Below are positions 23,001 to 33,883 of a stretch of 64,000 bases of DNA, one piece after another; within the stretch, counting starts at the first letter, position 1; each line of letters opens with the position of its first letter. The stretch covers positions 806,001 to 870,000 of the forward strand of contig JBLDXI010000046.1 of NCBI GenBank assembly GCA_047495785.1, read 5' to 3'. Made by a program: the position numbers and the translations under genes. This DNA is from Lepidodermella squamata. Taxonomy: Eukaryota; Gastrotricha. The notes below the pieces were generated by a model. It was not told the origin of the DNA and ran no database searches. It saw nothing but the letters and a program-made list of their open reading frames with translations.

Positions 23001-24392
23001 CAACGCGTTAAGCGAGGAATGCTCCTTCGTCCCGAATAACTACGACTACATTGGCAAAATGCACCAACTTGACTCGGGGGCTCCTTGCAATCCATGGACC
23101 AATCAAAATTACTCACCTAACGACTTCCCAGAAGCATCAATCGCAGCTGTCTCAAATTATTGCCGCAACCCTCGAGCAGATAAGGCCAGAGCATTTTGTC
23201 CGAGATCAGGTCAATTGATGTTTTGTGGACATGTAGACGAGTGCAGTAAGGCTGAATGGCATCTTTCAATGATACACGATGAATTTGATTCCATGTATAG
23301 CCGCTTATACTCGTTGTGTTCCTGCTGACGACTCAACTGGATACTGCGAGCTGCCAGGCCAATGTGCCATCAACGATCCGAAAGTCGAGGTAAAGAAATC
23401 CAGCAGTTTCTGTGCAGCGAATGTTAATAGCTATTTCGACAACCCTATGCAGGGTGACTACAACCCCAGGGTGTCTAAAAGAAGGCATATCTCCGCACAA
23501 GGGAAACTCGCGGTGAAAACGGATAAATAACCAGTGTCTCGGCGGCTTGGTGATGACCTGTTATACGGGACTGTCACCAAACTGCACTGAATCGAATTTG
23601 CACGAATTTACACCTGTGACCTAACGGAATACATTTCTAGTTAAATCTCATCGCGCTGATGAACTTATTCTTTGAGAGCGGCTTCCCAGCTATCACCGTT
23701 GTAGAGATAACCGCTCAGGTGTGACGCCAGGTTAGGTCACGTGACCAACTTTACACTGTAATTTCTCCGTAACCGTAAGTAATAAAAATATGGGGTTTTC
23801 GAATTCTCGCTCCCCATTTTTTCTCTATCGGTGTAGTGCGTGTCAATTTGTAGGTCATTTTCTCATAATTACCTGATTTTTTAATTGCTTATAGCTGCAG
23901 CCGTTCGCTCCTACCCAAACCAGATTGATTTATCCGAGCCGCGATGATTGTTTTGCTGGAGTGAGTCATTTTGACTTTGTTTTCTCGGAACCTATAATAT
24001 GGCTCATTCTTTTAAGGGGGCTAAATGCTGCTACTCGAAATCAACTGGCGCTTATGCTTACGGTGTTGTCGAGCGAAACTGTGCCAATGGCTTCGAGGCA
24101 ATGTTGTCTTACTCGAGTGATGAGAATTTCTTCGTCAACTACCAGTATATCATCAGAACCTGCAAAGATGGGGTGCGATTTAAGTACATGATATTTATTT
24201 GAATTTAATGAATTTATTTGATAGGTGGCTTTGGAGCGTTGCCGCGATTCGTCAAACAGCCTCAAAACATGCGCATTAGAATCTGAATCTTGTCCAGCTG
24301 GGCTGACGAAGCAGGCTAATAAAGTCATCTTTTCATCTTTTGCAATGTGCGTCGATCCCGCCGTAGAGCAGCCGCCTTACACCGAACCTTAG
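20051..24392 (+). CDS. Astacin-EGF-CUB-kringle metalloprotease-like secreted protein, gene B (16 exons)
   Basis: The exons are 20051-20134, 20188-20244, 20305-20398, 20452-20584, 20646-20721, 20775-20819, 20870-20934, 20989-21203, 22306-22538, 22598-22679, 22735-22810, 22857-23245, 23301-23389, 23895-23960, 24017-24172 and 24225-24392. They give 675 residues in an open frame. The paralog is close to gene A with the same domain order. HEIGHALGF joins PDEHRRGDRD, so the third zinc ligand is again Asp, and the Met-turn reads SMMHPPLSYLS. EGF, CUB, kringle (YDYIG, CNPWTNQ, NYCRNP) and the Cys-rich tail are all present. Intron 3 starts with GC instead of GT (20399-20400) while gene A has GT there. 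If GC is not used, the gene would be damaged. Intron 8 is about 1.1 kb because of an insertion. I ended exon 7 at 20934 to keep phase; a donor 11 bases downstream would break the frame, and retaining the intron also stays open. Confidence 0.8.
21260..22240. other. Long intron 8 of astacin gene B, probable insertion
   Basis: The equivalent intron in gene A is about 246 bases. The extra roughly 0.85 kb contains repeated GGTCCGGT/GTTCCCGG words near 21500-21550 and a short open frame without recognisable domains. It is probably a mobile-element remnant, but no terminal repeats were identified. Confidence 0.4.
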
Positions 24393-24539
24393 AAAATCCT
24401 GTGGTCGAGGTCAATTTTCGACGGCATGAACTAATTTTGGACAAAAGAATATGATGGTCAATGTATTTATTTAAGTAAAAATATATTTTCGACTCGCGTG
24501 AAATTATATTTCTAAGCTCAAAATAAAAACTGGTCTTCA

Positions 24540-24850
24540 AAGTCTCAAAAAGCCAATTTTAATTTCGAGACTTTGGCCACATTTTCGTTGTAATCAATTT
24601 CGTTAATTTTTAAAAACTTTTGAGATATCTGCAGATATTTGAGACGATGGCAGCCTTTCAAAAGTCGAAGATTCAATTTGTGGCAAGGTAAAAAGCCATA
24701 GCAGAGCCTTGCAACCAGTCTTCAAAAATTTGAAACGAAATAAAATTGATTGCATTTTCGCACGCTTAATGATGTTTACCCGTTGTTTACCTGTTGTTCT
24801 TACGCTAAAATTAATATGCAATCTGCGACACGAGAAAAGAAGTAAACAAA
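24540..24850 (-). pseudogene. Decayed fucosyltransferase-like pseudogene, copy 2
   Basis: This is the counterpart of copy 1 in duplication unit 2, shorter and more degraded. It is recognised mainly by alignment with 16580-16880, including the shared TGATGTTTACC and ATATGCAATCTGCGACACGAG words. It carries no usable frame. Confidence 0.55.
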
Positions 24851-25890
24851 GCACAAGGCACGTGAGGCTAATATTATTAATAAAATCGATCGAGCGCAAA
24901 GTCTTCGCTTTTCTACTACATTGCCCACTTCAACTTGGCATGACTTATTAGGCCGCGTAAAAAAACTCCAGAATTACGTGCATTTTTCTACAATTTTGCA
25001 TAATTTGCTGCATTTTTTCCCGATTTTAAGCGAAAATTCTGTTTTTTGTTTAATCATTTTTTGTGCATTTAACGGCAGATTCGTGTATTATTTGTTGACC
25101 GGTGTGTACACTATTTGATGCTGGTGCCAACACGTGTATATCAGCACGAAGAAGCGTATACTATACTTGCATATACTATTACTACAACGAAGCTTGTGTG
25201 CAATTATACAAGCTGAAATTTTGTTGTAATGACGTTTCACAGTTTTGAAAAACCACTCGCGAGAAAGTATTACGCCTCTATTTTAGCATATTAACAACGC
25301 TGAAATTGCATTGTCATCATTGCCATCATCTTCAAAATCCACTGGAATTATTTTTCACATTTTACCGGGTAATAACAGCCTTAATTTAGGAAATTTAGAA
25401 CGGTTTCTCCAGCCATTTTTGCCTTGATTATTTGATTTTTTATATTTACAATAAAATTGCCGGCATATTATAGTCTTGATTACCTCTTTTTCGGTTCATT
25501 TATCAGTTGCATAGAAATACTCATATAAACAAGATAGGAAATGTACCGCAGCCTTACTTACACATATATAGAAATCATAAGAAGGGAAAGCTAAGACTAA
25601 GGACTAAGGCTGTATATGCGTGATTGTTATGATGCTGCTGTATTGTTGGGGTAAACAGCACTTCTGAAGGCATATTGGTATAATACCAGTCTTTATTGCT
25701 GCTCAGAAGCCGGCGTCTTTAGCGGCCTAATATCACCTATAGTAAATATTATTACCGAACACGCGCGTTAAATAGTATATTATTTTTGATCTTTTATTGT
25801 GTTGATGATGAATTATAAGCTGTACGGCCAAGTTTTATTACCAATTTATTTATATTTCCCGAAAATTAATAGAACCCAAACAACATTTGG
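24851..25890. other. Noncoding end of duplication unit 2 and unique spacer
   Basis: Up to about 25617 the sequence mirrors 16.9-17.65 kb. After that it is unique and leads into the pyrimidine microsatellite. No coding region is seen. Confidence 0.6.
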
Positions 25891-25893
25891 CAC

Positions 25894-26136
25894 CTTTTTC
25901 CTTTCCTTTCCTTTCCTTTCCTTTCCTTTCCTTTCCTTTCCTTTCTTCCTTTCCTTTCCTTTCCTTTCCTTTCCTTTCCTTTCCTTTCCTTTCCTTTCCT
26001 TTCCTTTCCTTTCCTTTCCTTTCCTTTCCTTTCCTTTCCTTTCCTTTCCTTTCCTTTCCTTTCCTTTCCTTTCCTTTCCTTTCCTTTCCTTTCCTTTCCT
26101 TTCCTTTCCTTTCCTTTCCTTTCCTTTCCTTTCCGT
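25894..26136 (+). repeat. (TTTCC)n pentanucleotide microsatellite
   Basis: About 240 bases are almost pure TTTCC repeats on the plus strand, with one phase slip near 25945 and a substitution near 26135. Each strand is wholly pyrimidine or wholly purine. The tract stays open in several frames only because the unit has no stop codon; it is not coding. It lies about 130 bases upstream of the next gene. Confidence 0.97.
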
Positions 26137-26268
26137 TCCTTCCCCCCACAGCAATTATTGTCTTAGCTTTATAACCATATCCTTTGAATAGGAATTTTAA
26201 TCGAATAAATGATCTCTTAAATTTCCGCCTTTTAAAACGTCAAATAATTCAAAGCTATGTAATTGGCT

Positions 26269-27926
26269 ATGCGATATCGACGGCTATCTGTCTGCATCAT
26301 CCACAATCGATTTCGCCTAGTTACCATCTGTTCAGTCCTACTTATTTTAACCTGGTTTTACTCGCAAGATGTAACCGATTACTACCATCCTAACCCAATT
26401 TCATCGCTTTCGACCGGCCTCGATTACCTAACAGCTGAAGAAATCGAGTCGACCTGTAACCGATACTTGGCTGATTCGGGCAATAATTGCTCCAAATTAT
26501 GGTCATCAAAGCGTGACGACGGCTCTTGGAACGTTAAAACAGGAAAATCCAAACTAGATTTATCGCGGGTTATTCTAGTTGTCTATTTCAACGAGCCTCG
26601 TTATGAATCAGCGGCTAAATATTACGTGCTATACCGAAAAATCTTCAAATCGATCGTTTTCTGCGGCCCGGAGGAGGGGCAGATATTTTGGCCTAATTCC
26701 GGACACTCCAGAAAATTGAGCCCATTCGCGAGTTTGCCTGATACGACAGTCGATCCCGACATCGATTTTTTCACTTATCCAGCGCCTCGCCATGACAACG
26801 GCGAGTTGACTTATGTTTGCTTTGAGCGGGCTGTCAATCGGTTCGAGGCCGCGAAATTGGACTACGACGGCATTTTAACGACGGCCGATGATGTGGCGCT
26901 TAATTTCTGGAATTGGCCGTATACGGGCAAAGAAACAGGGAAAACTTGGCCGCAATTAGTTAGGCCGCTGGGAACTAAACTTCGCGATGTTGTCTTTCAA
27001 GTCGATTCCGTAAGTTCGAATATTCAAAATAATTCCGTGAAAATTGCAAAAAATAGAAAATTAAAATTGAAATTTTAAATTTCAAATTTTTTGAATTTTT
27101 GTAGGGTGCCGGTTGTTTGGGACAATCTGCTGATAATGATCAGGACTGTACTCTTCAAGAATCTAAAACCTCAGGAATTTCCGTTGCCTTCCGATACGCT
27201 TCCACTTTCCGCGGCGAAATGTCCGCCTTTTACGATGAACTGGAGCTGTTAGCTGGGTCGAGTCATTTTTGGCGCGATGCCAAAACGGCTATCGAGCGCG
27301 CAACCGGTGGGCCGAGACGGGTGTTGTATGCTGGCGGGGACATTTTCTACGCCTCAAAACGCCACTTCGCAGCTTTGAGACCGGTTTTAAATCTATTTTC
27401 AAAGTTAGTTTCAAATTTTTTAAATTCCAAAAAATCATATTTTTCCGGAAATTAATTAAAATTGATAAAATCAAAAATTCAATTTTTTCAAAATTCTTTT
27501 AAAATGTAATTTCACTAAATTCGCAATTTCAATTCAATTTATAAATTTTCAATTTTTTCAATATTTTTCAAATTTTCTTAATTTTTCCATTTGATTGATA
27601 GACACGGGGTATGGCTGGAATTTGCGATAGGAACAGCCATGGCCACTCTACCTCATTCCGAGCTTAGTATTTTCGACATGGCCGGGCAAGATTTTGGCAC
27701 GGCGAACCGGCTGCAACGCCTAGCCGACCGTTACCGGCCAGATTTCGACTTTTTACACCCGTTCAAGCTGAGCGGCGTGTTTCGCGAGCGCCACCCTAAC
27801 GCGCCACGCGTCAATGAATCCGCACTGCCTCTTCAAAGCCCACGTGTTGGCCTTCACGTGGCGAGCGATACGACATTCAACTGCGTCTATTGCTACGTTT
27901 TCGATTTAACGCAGAAAAACAGCTGA
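26269..27926 (+). CDS. Type II membrane protein, possible glycosyltransferase, family not recognised (3 exons)
   Basis: The exons are 26269-27009, 27105-27403 and 27602-27926. The phases agree and give 454 residues. I chose the Met at 26269 because it directly precedes an N-terminal anchor (LVTICSVLLILTWFYS), which suggests a Golgi/ER lumenal enzyme. Notable segments are LSRVILVVYFNEPRYESAAKYYVLY, KSIVFCGPEE, DYDGILTTADDVALNFWNWPY, RRVLYAGGDIFYASKRH and GVWLEFAIGTAM. The DDGILT..ADD-type acidic motif and lumenal topology resemble glycosyltransferases, and the neighbours are glycosyltransferases. I cannot assign it to a named family. This assignment is inference from motif style and topology only. 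Confidence 0.6.
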
Positions 27927-28172
27927 TAGAAAGAAGCACCATCAAAAATTCGATCTGAATATTCCGCACCTATCAATTTTATTTATTGAATTTTATTGTT
28001 ATTTTTTTGCGGAAAGAATAGGTAAAAAATGTTAAGGTGGATTTTTTTTAAGTTTTACGAATATTTGAGCCTAATTTTAAAAAGCGATAAAAATTCATTT
28101 GATGCTGAAGAAAAATCAAATCATTTATTTTCACGCTTCGCATCACTGATTCATCGGTAAATCAAATAATTT
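27927..28172. other. Spacer between convergent genes
   Basis: This is a short AT-rich spacer holding the 3' ends of the plus-strand type II gene and the minus-strand type I gene. AATAAA-like words occur on both strands. No gene is seen. Confidence 0.5.
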
Positions 28173-29400
28173 TTACTCGAAAGTTTTCTCCAACGGAATC
28201 GTGTAGATAGCATTCGAGTTCAACCTCCAACCTTCACTCGGCTCTTGTTCCGCATCAACGCCACGTTTCGCTTTGACCGGCGTAATAAACGGCTCTTGAA
28301 CCAACAAATCGCGGCCAACGTCACGCTTGACTGGCGGCTCAATAATCGCCCTGGCTCCTGAAGACTGAGCGTCCGGCGGGTCGACTCGAATGAACGATGA
28401 CGTATTCGCTGTTTCATTGCCGCTATTTTTCGAAGGATATTTCAACCCGGCGTTACGCTTCAGTGAATTTGCCGAAGAATTCGCGCGTGATCTATTGTGA
28501 TGAGAGCCAGTTGATAAACGGCCGCAAATGCAGTAGCCACATAGGATGCCACAAGCCAGGGCGAGGATCATTGGGACAAAGACCAGAATTAGGAAAACGC
28601 CTTTCGACAACACAACTGCCGGTCCTAGAGGCTCTTCTTTTGAAATCAATCGAACCGTGACATTTTTACCATTGTCGAGAGTGATTAATTTGTCGCTAGT
28701 TCCAGTTAAGCCTAGGTCGATCTTCTTGCGGCAAAATGCGGTAATAACACGACCATTGTGATCCGCGACCAGTTCATTAGCATTGCGATGTAATTTAAAG
28801 TCGGTCATCGATTTGTGGAAAGATTTCACGGTCGAGTGATTTTCCTCGAAAACAGTGTAATTATACGCGAGAAATTTCGTCGCATTTGAACTAGACTTTG
28901 AAAAATCGAACAGCTCAGGTTGATAGTATTGACCTGAAAAAATTGAAAAATCCGCCTTAAAATTAATTTATTTTCAAATCAAAAATATAACCTGGATTTG
29001 TGCATAGGCCATTTTTGCCCGAGTAAGAACTAACGCAAGGATTTGCCGAAACATTGCGGTAGCATTCGATGGTGATGAACGGCACTTCGAGGCATTGATC
29101 GGCATCAGTGCAGTGAGGAGTGACCTCGCGCGCGCACAGGCTCACGTAAAAGCGAGATTTTGTATCGAAAAGCGACTTGAAATCGCGAATGCTTTCCAAC
29201 TTCTTGGCTACATCACTGCTAATAGATTGGTGAGAAGTTGAGTCGAAAATTGCTGAAAATAAAGCATCATCCCCAGTGACGCATTTATCAGCTGCCGATG
29301 ATTGGTGGGAAATTATGCCGAAAAAATGGCCATCCGACTTGCAATTCACCGAAACGGCTAAAAAAGCTATAACAGCCAGACTAAAAATCGGCCTTGGCAT
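28173..29400 (-). CDS. Single-pass type I membrane protein of unknown function (2 exons)
   Basis: The exons are 29400-28992 and 28933-28173, giving 389 residues in phase. A signal peptide (IFSLAVIAFLAVSVNC) leads an extracellular region of about 230 residues. That region has several Cys (CARE, CTDADQC, IECY, NPCVS, LCTNPG) and N-glycosylation sequons. It is followed by a transmembrane helix (GVFLILVFVPMILALACGILCGYCICG). The cytoplasmic tail of about 120 residues is basic and Ser-rich. I do not recognise a family. It may be a receptor or adhesion protein at the cell surface. It stops close to the convergent type II gene. Confidence 0.7.
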
Positions 29401-29693
29401 TGCTTATAACTATAGGAGTCTATAATGATTCGAGAATCGAAATGATAAAAAAATTAGATAGGAATTATTTTATCAATCATCGTATTAAGATCGCGTGTAG
29501 AAAAATTGCGATTTTTTTCAATGGAAAACAATCAATGGCAAAAAGTCAAGATCAAGGCCAAAATAACTTTTATTCGCATGACAATAAGGTCACAATAATA
29601 ATGCGCAAATATTTGGATAATTAGCTATAATTATTCCGATATTTAAATCGAATAAATAATCTATATTATGATTAATAATGAAAGGTTTTGTTC

Positions 29694-32600
29694 TCAGGGC
29701 AGAATACATTTGGCGAAGGTGTCGTATGTAATTCCTTGAACAGGCAACTGTAAAAAAATTGAGAGAAATCAATCTTGAAATTAATAGGCAAAATAAGACG
29801 AAAATGAGTGCATACCAGGCCAGAGGGACATTGCTCAGTTGCGTTCACGCATGCTTTGATAGCATTCGCCTCATCAACGCAACGCGTTAGCGTGACCCCA
29901 TATCGGCAAATTTGTTGCACGTATTGAAAATTGACGAAAAAATTCTGATTAAAGTAGTAAGTCATCAACTGGAAAAAAATCGAAAATGTGAATCTCAATT
30001 TATTAAATTTTGACAAATAATTTTATCACCTCTTGGTAACCAGCAGCACATGGCCTTTCCGCGACGCCCCAAACATAGGTACCTGAGGCGGCGGCATAGC
30101 AGCATTTTGCCGCCTAATAATTTTCAGAACATCGAGCTATTATTTCGTACAACTTGGGCGAAGCAACGTACCCCAGTAAAGCAATCATCCCGGCTTGGAT
30201 ATCTCAAAGGGGCTTGCGTAGCTGGATCAAAAGGTTGAAGCTACAATAAATTACGCAAAATAAAAAAATTATTCAAAGCTTCAATCAAAACAAAGATGAC
30301 CGAATTTAAATTATTGTGGGACCAACTTAACCACCCACCGTCACCACCCAGGCCCAGAACCCGCCCCTTGGGGCCCAAGCGATCCCATTCCTTAAGAATT
30401 TTTCCCAGAATGAGTGGATGAGCAACTAGGATTTCGTGAGAAATCCCAGGTACCCCCCGACCCGTCTTGAAATTGCATTTCCCTTGAAACTTTCGTTTCA
30501 GCCAGCCGAGTGCCGGCGAGAAGGACAATCCTTCGAGCTTGCGATATGCCCACCGCCACAATTGCAGCAATGGGCAACACACAGGCAGAGGGCAGAGTTT
30601 CGCGTTGTGCTTTTCATTCAAATTAAAAAGTTTCGTAATTTTTAAATGGATTTCGCACCATTTCAATTTCTTCTGACGTAACGTACCACAGACATGCTTG
30701 GATCGCATTCACCAGGTCTGTTGCAGTAGCCTCGAGAGCCGTCTGATGGCAAGCATCTCACATACTCCACTAGATAATGGAGAAGAACGATGCAATCAGC
30801 AAGACGAACTCAAAATGGGACACTTACAGCAAGGGCGGATGCTGCATTCCCCAATTTCGCCGTTTGTCTCGAAGCAAAACGTCGCGTTTCTAAAGGCCCG
30901 AGGATTACGGCAATAGGCACCCGCCGCCGTGAGAGATCCCTCCGGAAATTCGTAGCCGCTTACAAGCGTCTGGTCAGTCCAATGTGCGCATCGAGCACCA
31001 GTTGCAGCTCGAATCACCGAACCCTCGTAGTCGTACTGCTTATCCGTGAAGTAACACTCTTTGTTCAACGTATTGCCAGGCTGGCCGTTGCACATGGCGT
31101 AGGCGGCGATTCTAAATGGTTCCCAGGTGTTGTTGGTTACTTTGACAAGTCTGACACCAGCACCTTCAGTCGTTGAAGTGAGCACTCGCCCGGCGCTGAT
31201 CGAGCAAGGGCATACCCTGGCGAATTAAAAACATAGATAAAAGAAATGGCGATGCTATTTTTTGCTAACCTAGTTCCAGATACGTAACCACGTGGCCAAG
31301 TGCCGTCGATGAATTCAAGATAATCCATGCCATCACACGATTCAGCTGTGCACAAAAAGATATGGCTTTAAACCTTCGTTGCATATTGCATATACTCTTG
31401 TGAGTTAATAAGATAACAGGAAGTAGGATCCTCGCGGGGAGGGGTGAGAGAGGGGGTAGTGGGGGGTAGTGGGGGTAGCAAAAGGTCCCACGCTTGGTAC
31501 CCAGCAGTATCGCAGTATCTGAAATTTGCCCGTGGGAATTACCCCTTCTTCCTAACATAATGGCAATGCTCCGCCTGAGCTTGTGATCTTTGGCCATTTC
31601 CTAAGCTCGCGAATGGTAACCCACTCAAAGGGTCTTTGATTTGCCGATTCCACGTCGAATTGCGCCAAATTCACCTTTCTATGGCTTTCGGACAAATTCC
31701 TTTACCTGTTACACTGCTGCAATCAACGCTGCCATTCATTGGAACGGTATCAAACGCAAGGACCATGCCGTTCGGTTGGTCCTATCAAAACTTCAAGTTC
31801 TCATACGAGTAATAAAATGAGATCACACTACCGTGAAAAAGAAGTAGGTGCATGTCGTTCCAGCCGGGATATTTGTAGGGATCGTTACGTACCCAGTAGT
31901 GCAAGGGCTGATCATAGTGAGCGTGGGGCCACACTTTGACTCATCGTGATAAACCGGTTGATCGCAAGCTGGCCCTGTTGCCACGTTGGCACAACGGCAT
32001 TGCTTGCAGTTGAGCGGGTTGTAAACTCCCCAGCCACAGAGCCAACCATCGCCAACGCCACAAATATCTGCAAATCAAAGTTGTCAATTTTGATAAACAC
32101 TTGCGATTACGCAGAGTTAACCCCGGGTCCAAAATGTCGGACCCAAACTCGACTCGGGCCCGACCCGACCCGGGGCCAACTCTGCGACTACGTACCTCTT
32201 AACATTTGCCGGCAATATAAAAAGTTGATGCGATTCACATCACTGTATGAAACATTTTCTCGTTGACCCATCGTGAACAGGTTGTGCTTGTCCCACGGTT
32301 CGATTGTACGACTCTTGTTGTCGGCGCTCAGGTATACCGAAGACGGGTGCATTATCGAACCGTAATCGTATGGGAAGCCCATTGAGTTGTCTTGGCTGAC
32401 AATGGCAAAGTCTTGTTGCCTCCAACTATGGACATAGCAAATTCAATCGATTTGACAGACAAACAAATTTTTGACTCACGGACTGATATTCCCTAGCATG
32501 ACCATGACAAAATCGTCTCGATCTTGGCGTTGATGTTCGTCAGGCTATAGAAAAATCATAATTACGAAAACTTCTCCCGGAATGGCACAGAACGCTCAAT

Positions 32601-33391
32601 TTCTGGTTTACGGTTCGCCTTTCGCCTTACCCAAATTCTCCAAAAAGATAAAAAATCCCTTTTTGCAATTTGCAAGTAAAAATGTTTACCAATCCGAGAG
32701 CATGGCCGATTTCATGGGCGATTTTTCCAGGGCTCTGAAAAATAGACATTTCTAAATTCACCACGTCTAATGAGGTTTGTTACAAGACAAACATCTATAC
32801 ATTCAGGCGTTAACAGAATCATCTGAGCTCCATTGCCAATCATGCCAACCTTCGACCAACACCGCCCGCTAAATGATGAAAAATTTAATTAAACGAATTA
32901 CAAATGCTTTGAGACTCACGATGTCGCAGATGCGAAAGCGATAGCGTTGCCGGAATTGGGCGGTGAGAAAACTTCCTTGAATTCGACACATGTTTCAGTA
33001 GTCCACATAGATATTGCCTTCCGAACGTTGGCTACATGAGTAGGGTTGGACTCTGGAAAATATCCGAATAACGTTATCTTATTATTTGTTGAGACATAAG
33101 CATATACTGAGGTAAGCCGACATGTAGTAACGGATAGGAAGCTTCCAAGGGGTGACTGTGTTGCCATCCTTGAGTTTCGGCGCCTCGAGTTCAGAATCGA
33201 CATCAGCCTAAATTGAACAATAAGTCACAAAATGTCTTGAACGGGTGATATAAAACCTGGCTTTGAACGGCTTTGCTTTGTGCCCGAACTGCATTATCGA
33301 GGAATTGGTGAAATAAATCGTAAATCGAGCTTTTGCCATAAGCAGAGACAAGGCAAAAGCATATGAAAAGGCTCAATGTAAATACCTTCAT
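29694..33391 (-). CDS. Astacin-EGF-CUB-kringle secreted protein, gene C (multi-exon)
   Basis: The start exon begins at 33391 with a signal peptide (FTLSLFICFCLVSAYG); the stop codon is at 29694-29696. Landmarks, all minus strand, are as follows. The catalytic exon is about 32734-32690 with KIAHEIGHALGL. The following exon near 32545 has PDEHQRQDRDDF, so Asp replaces the third zinc His. The Met-turn exon (about 32430-32215) has SIMHPSSVYLS. EGF/CUB lies at about 32070-31270. The kringle is at about 31213-30800 with FTDKQYDYEG, CAHWTDQ and YCRNP. Cys-rich tail exons run from about 30740 to 29694, including AAKCCYAAASG and GVTLTRCVD. It has the same long architecture as A, B and D. The intron region at 30.25-30.69 kb is longer than in D. 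It is probably functional, as I see no break in the exons I read. Confidence 0.75.
31437..31478 (+). other. G-quadruplex-type G-run cluster in an intron of gene C
   Basis: Four G-runs of 4-6 bases are separated by loops of 4-7 bases on the plus strand, antisense to gene C. This meets the usual G3+N1-7 pattern. Function is unknown. Confidence 0.7.
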
Positions 33392-33883
33392 GCTTTTGGC
33401 CGTAGTAAAATAGTGAAATTATTAAAATTGACTGGTTCACTTCAATCAACAGCACGTGCCTCCTGGCGGCTTGCTATAAATCAACAGGGCGAACAAAAAT
33501 ATCAACACACGCGCGATCATGTCCTATCAAAATCGATTAATGAAACAAAAATAAAAATCTCAATGACATAGATAACACAGTTGTAAATAACGCTGGAACG
33601 TAATACGCAAAGTCCAAAGTCCAACAATTTGAAATTTTGAAAATAAAACCCCATAAATTGGATAAGAATTATTTTATTAATTAACGTAGATCGCGTGGGA
33701 AAATTGCGAATTCTTTATGGAGATCAATTTATGGCAAAAAGTCAAAACAAGGTCAAAATAACTTAAACTTTTATTCGCAAAAGGTCGTCATAATGAGTAA
33801 ATACTCGGAGCATTAAATAATTGTTAGCGATAGTTAGGTGAATCAAATAAATGGTCCATGATCCATGATCTAAGGATTTCTTC

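Larger units (their letters stand above)
17656..25617. repeat. Tandem segmental duplication, unit 2
   Basis: This is the second copy of the unit. It starts inside GT6 intron 1 sequence and ends at ACTAAGGCTGTATAT (about 25603-25617), after which unique sequence follows. It contains truncated GT6, astacin gene B and a fucosyltransferase-like relic in the same order and orientation as unit 1. Confidence 0.85.

Noticed and set aside
25799-26191. Long open frames of SFPFL or GKERK repeats on both strands
   Set aside because: They are by-products of the TTTCC microsatellite, which has no stop codon in several frames.
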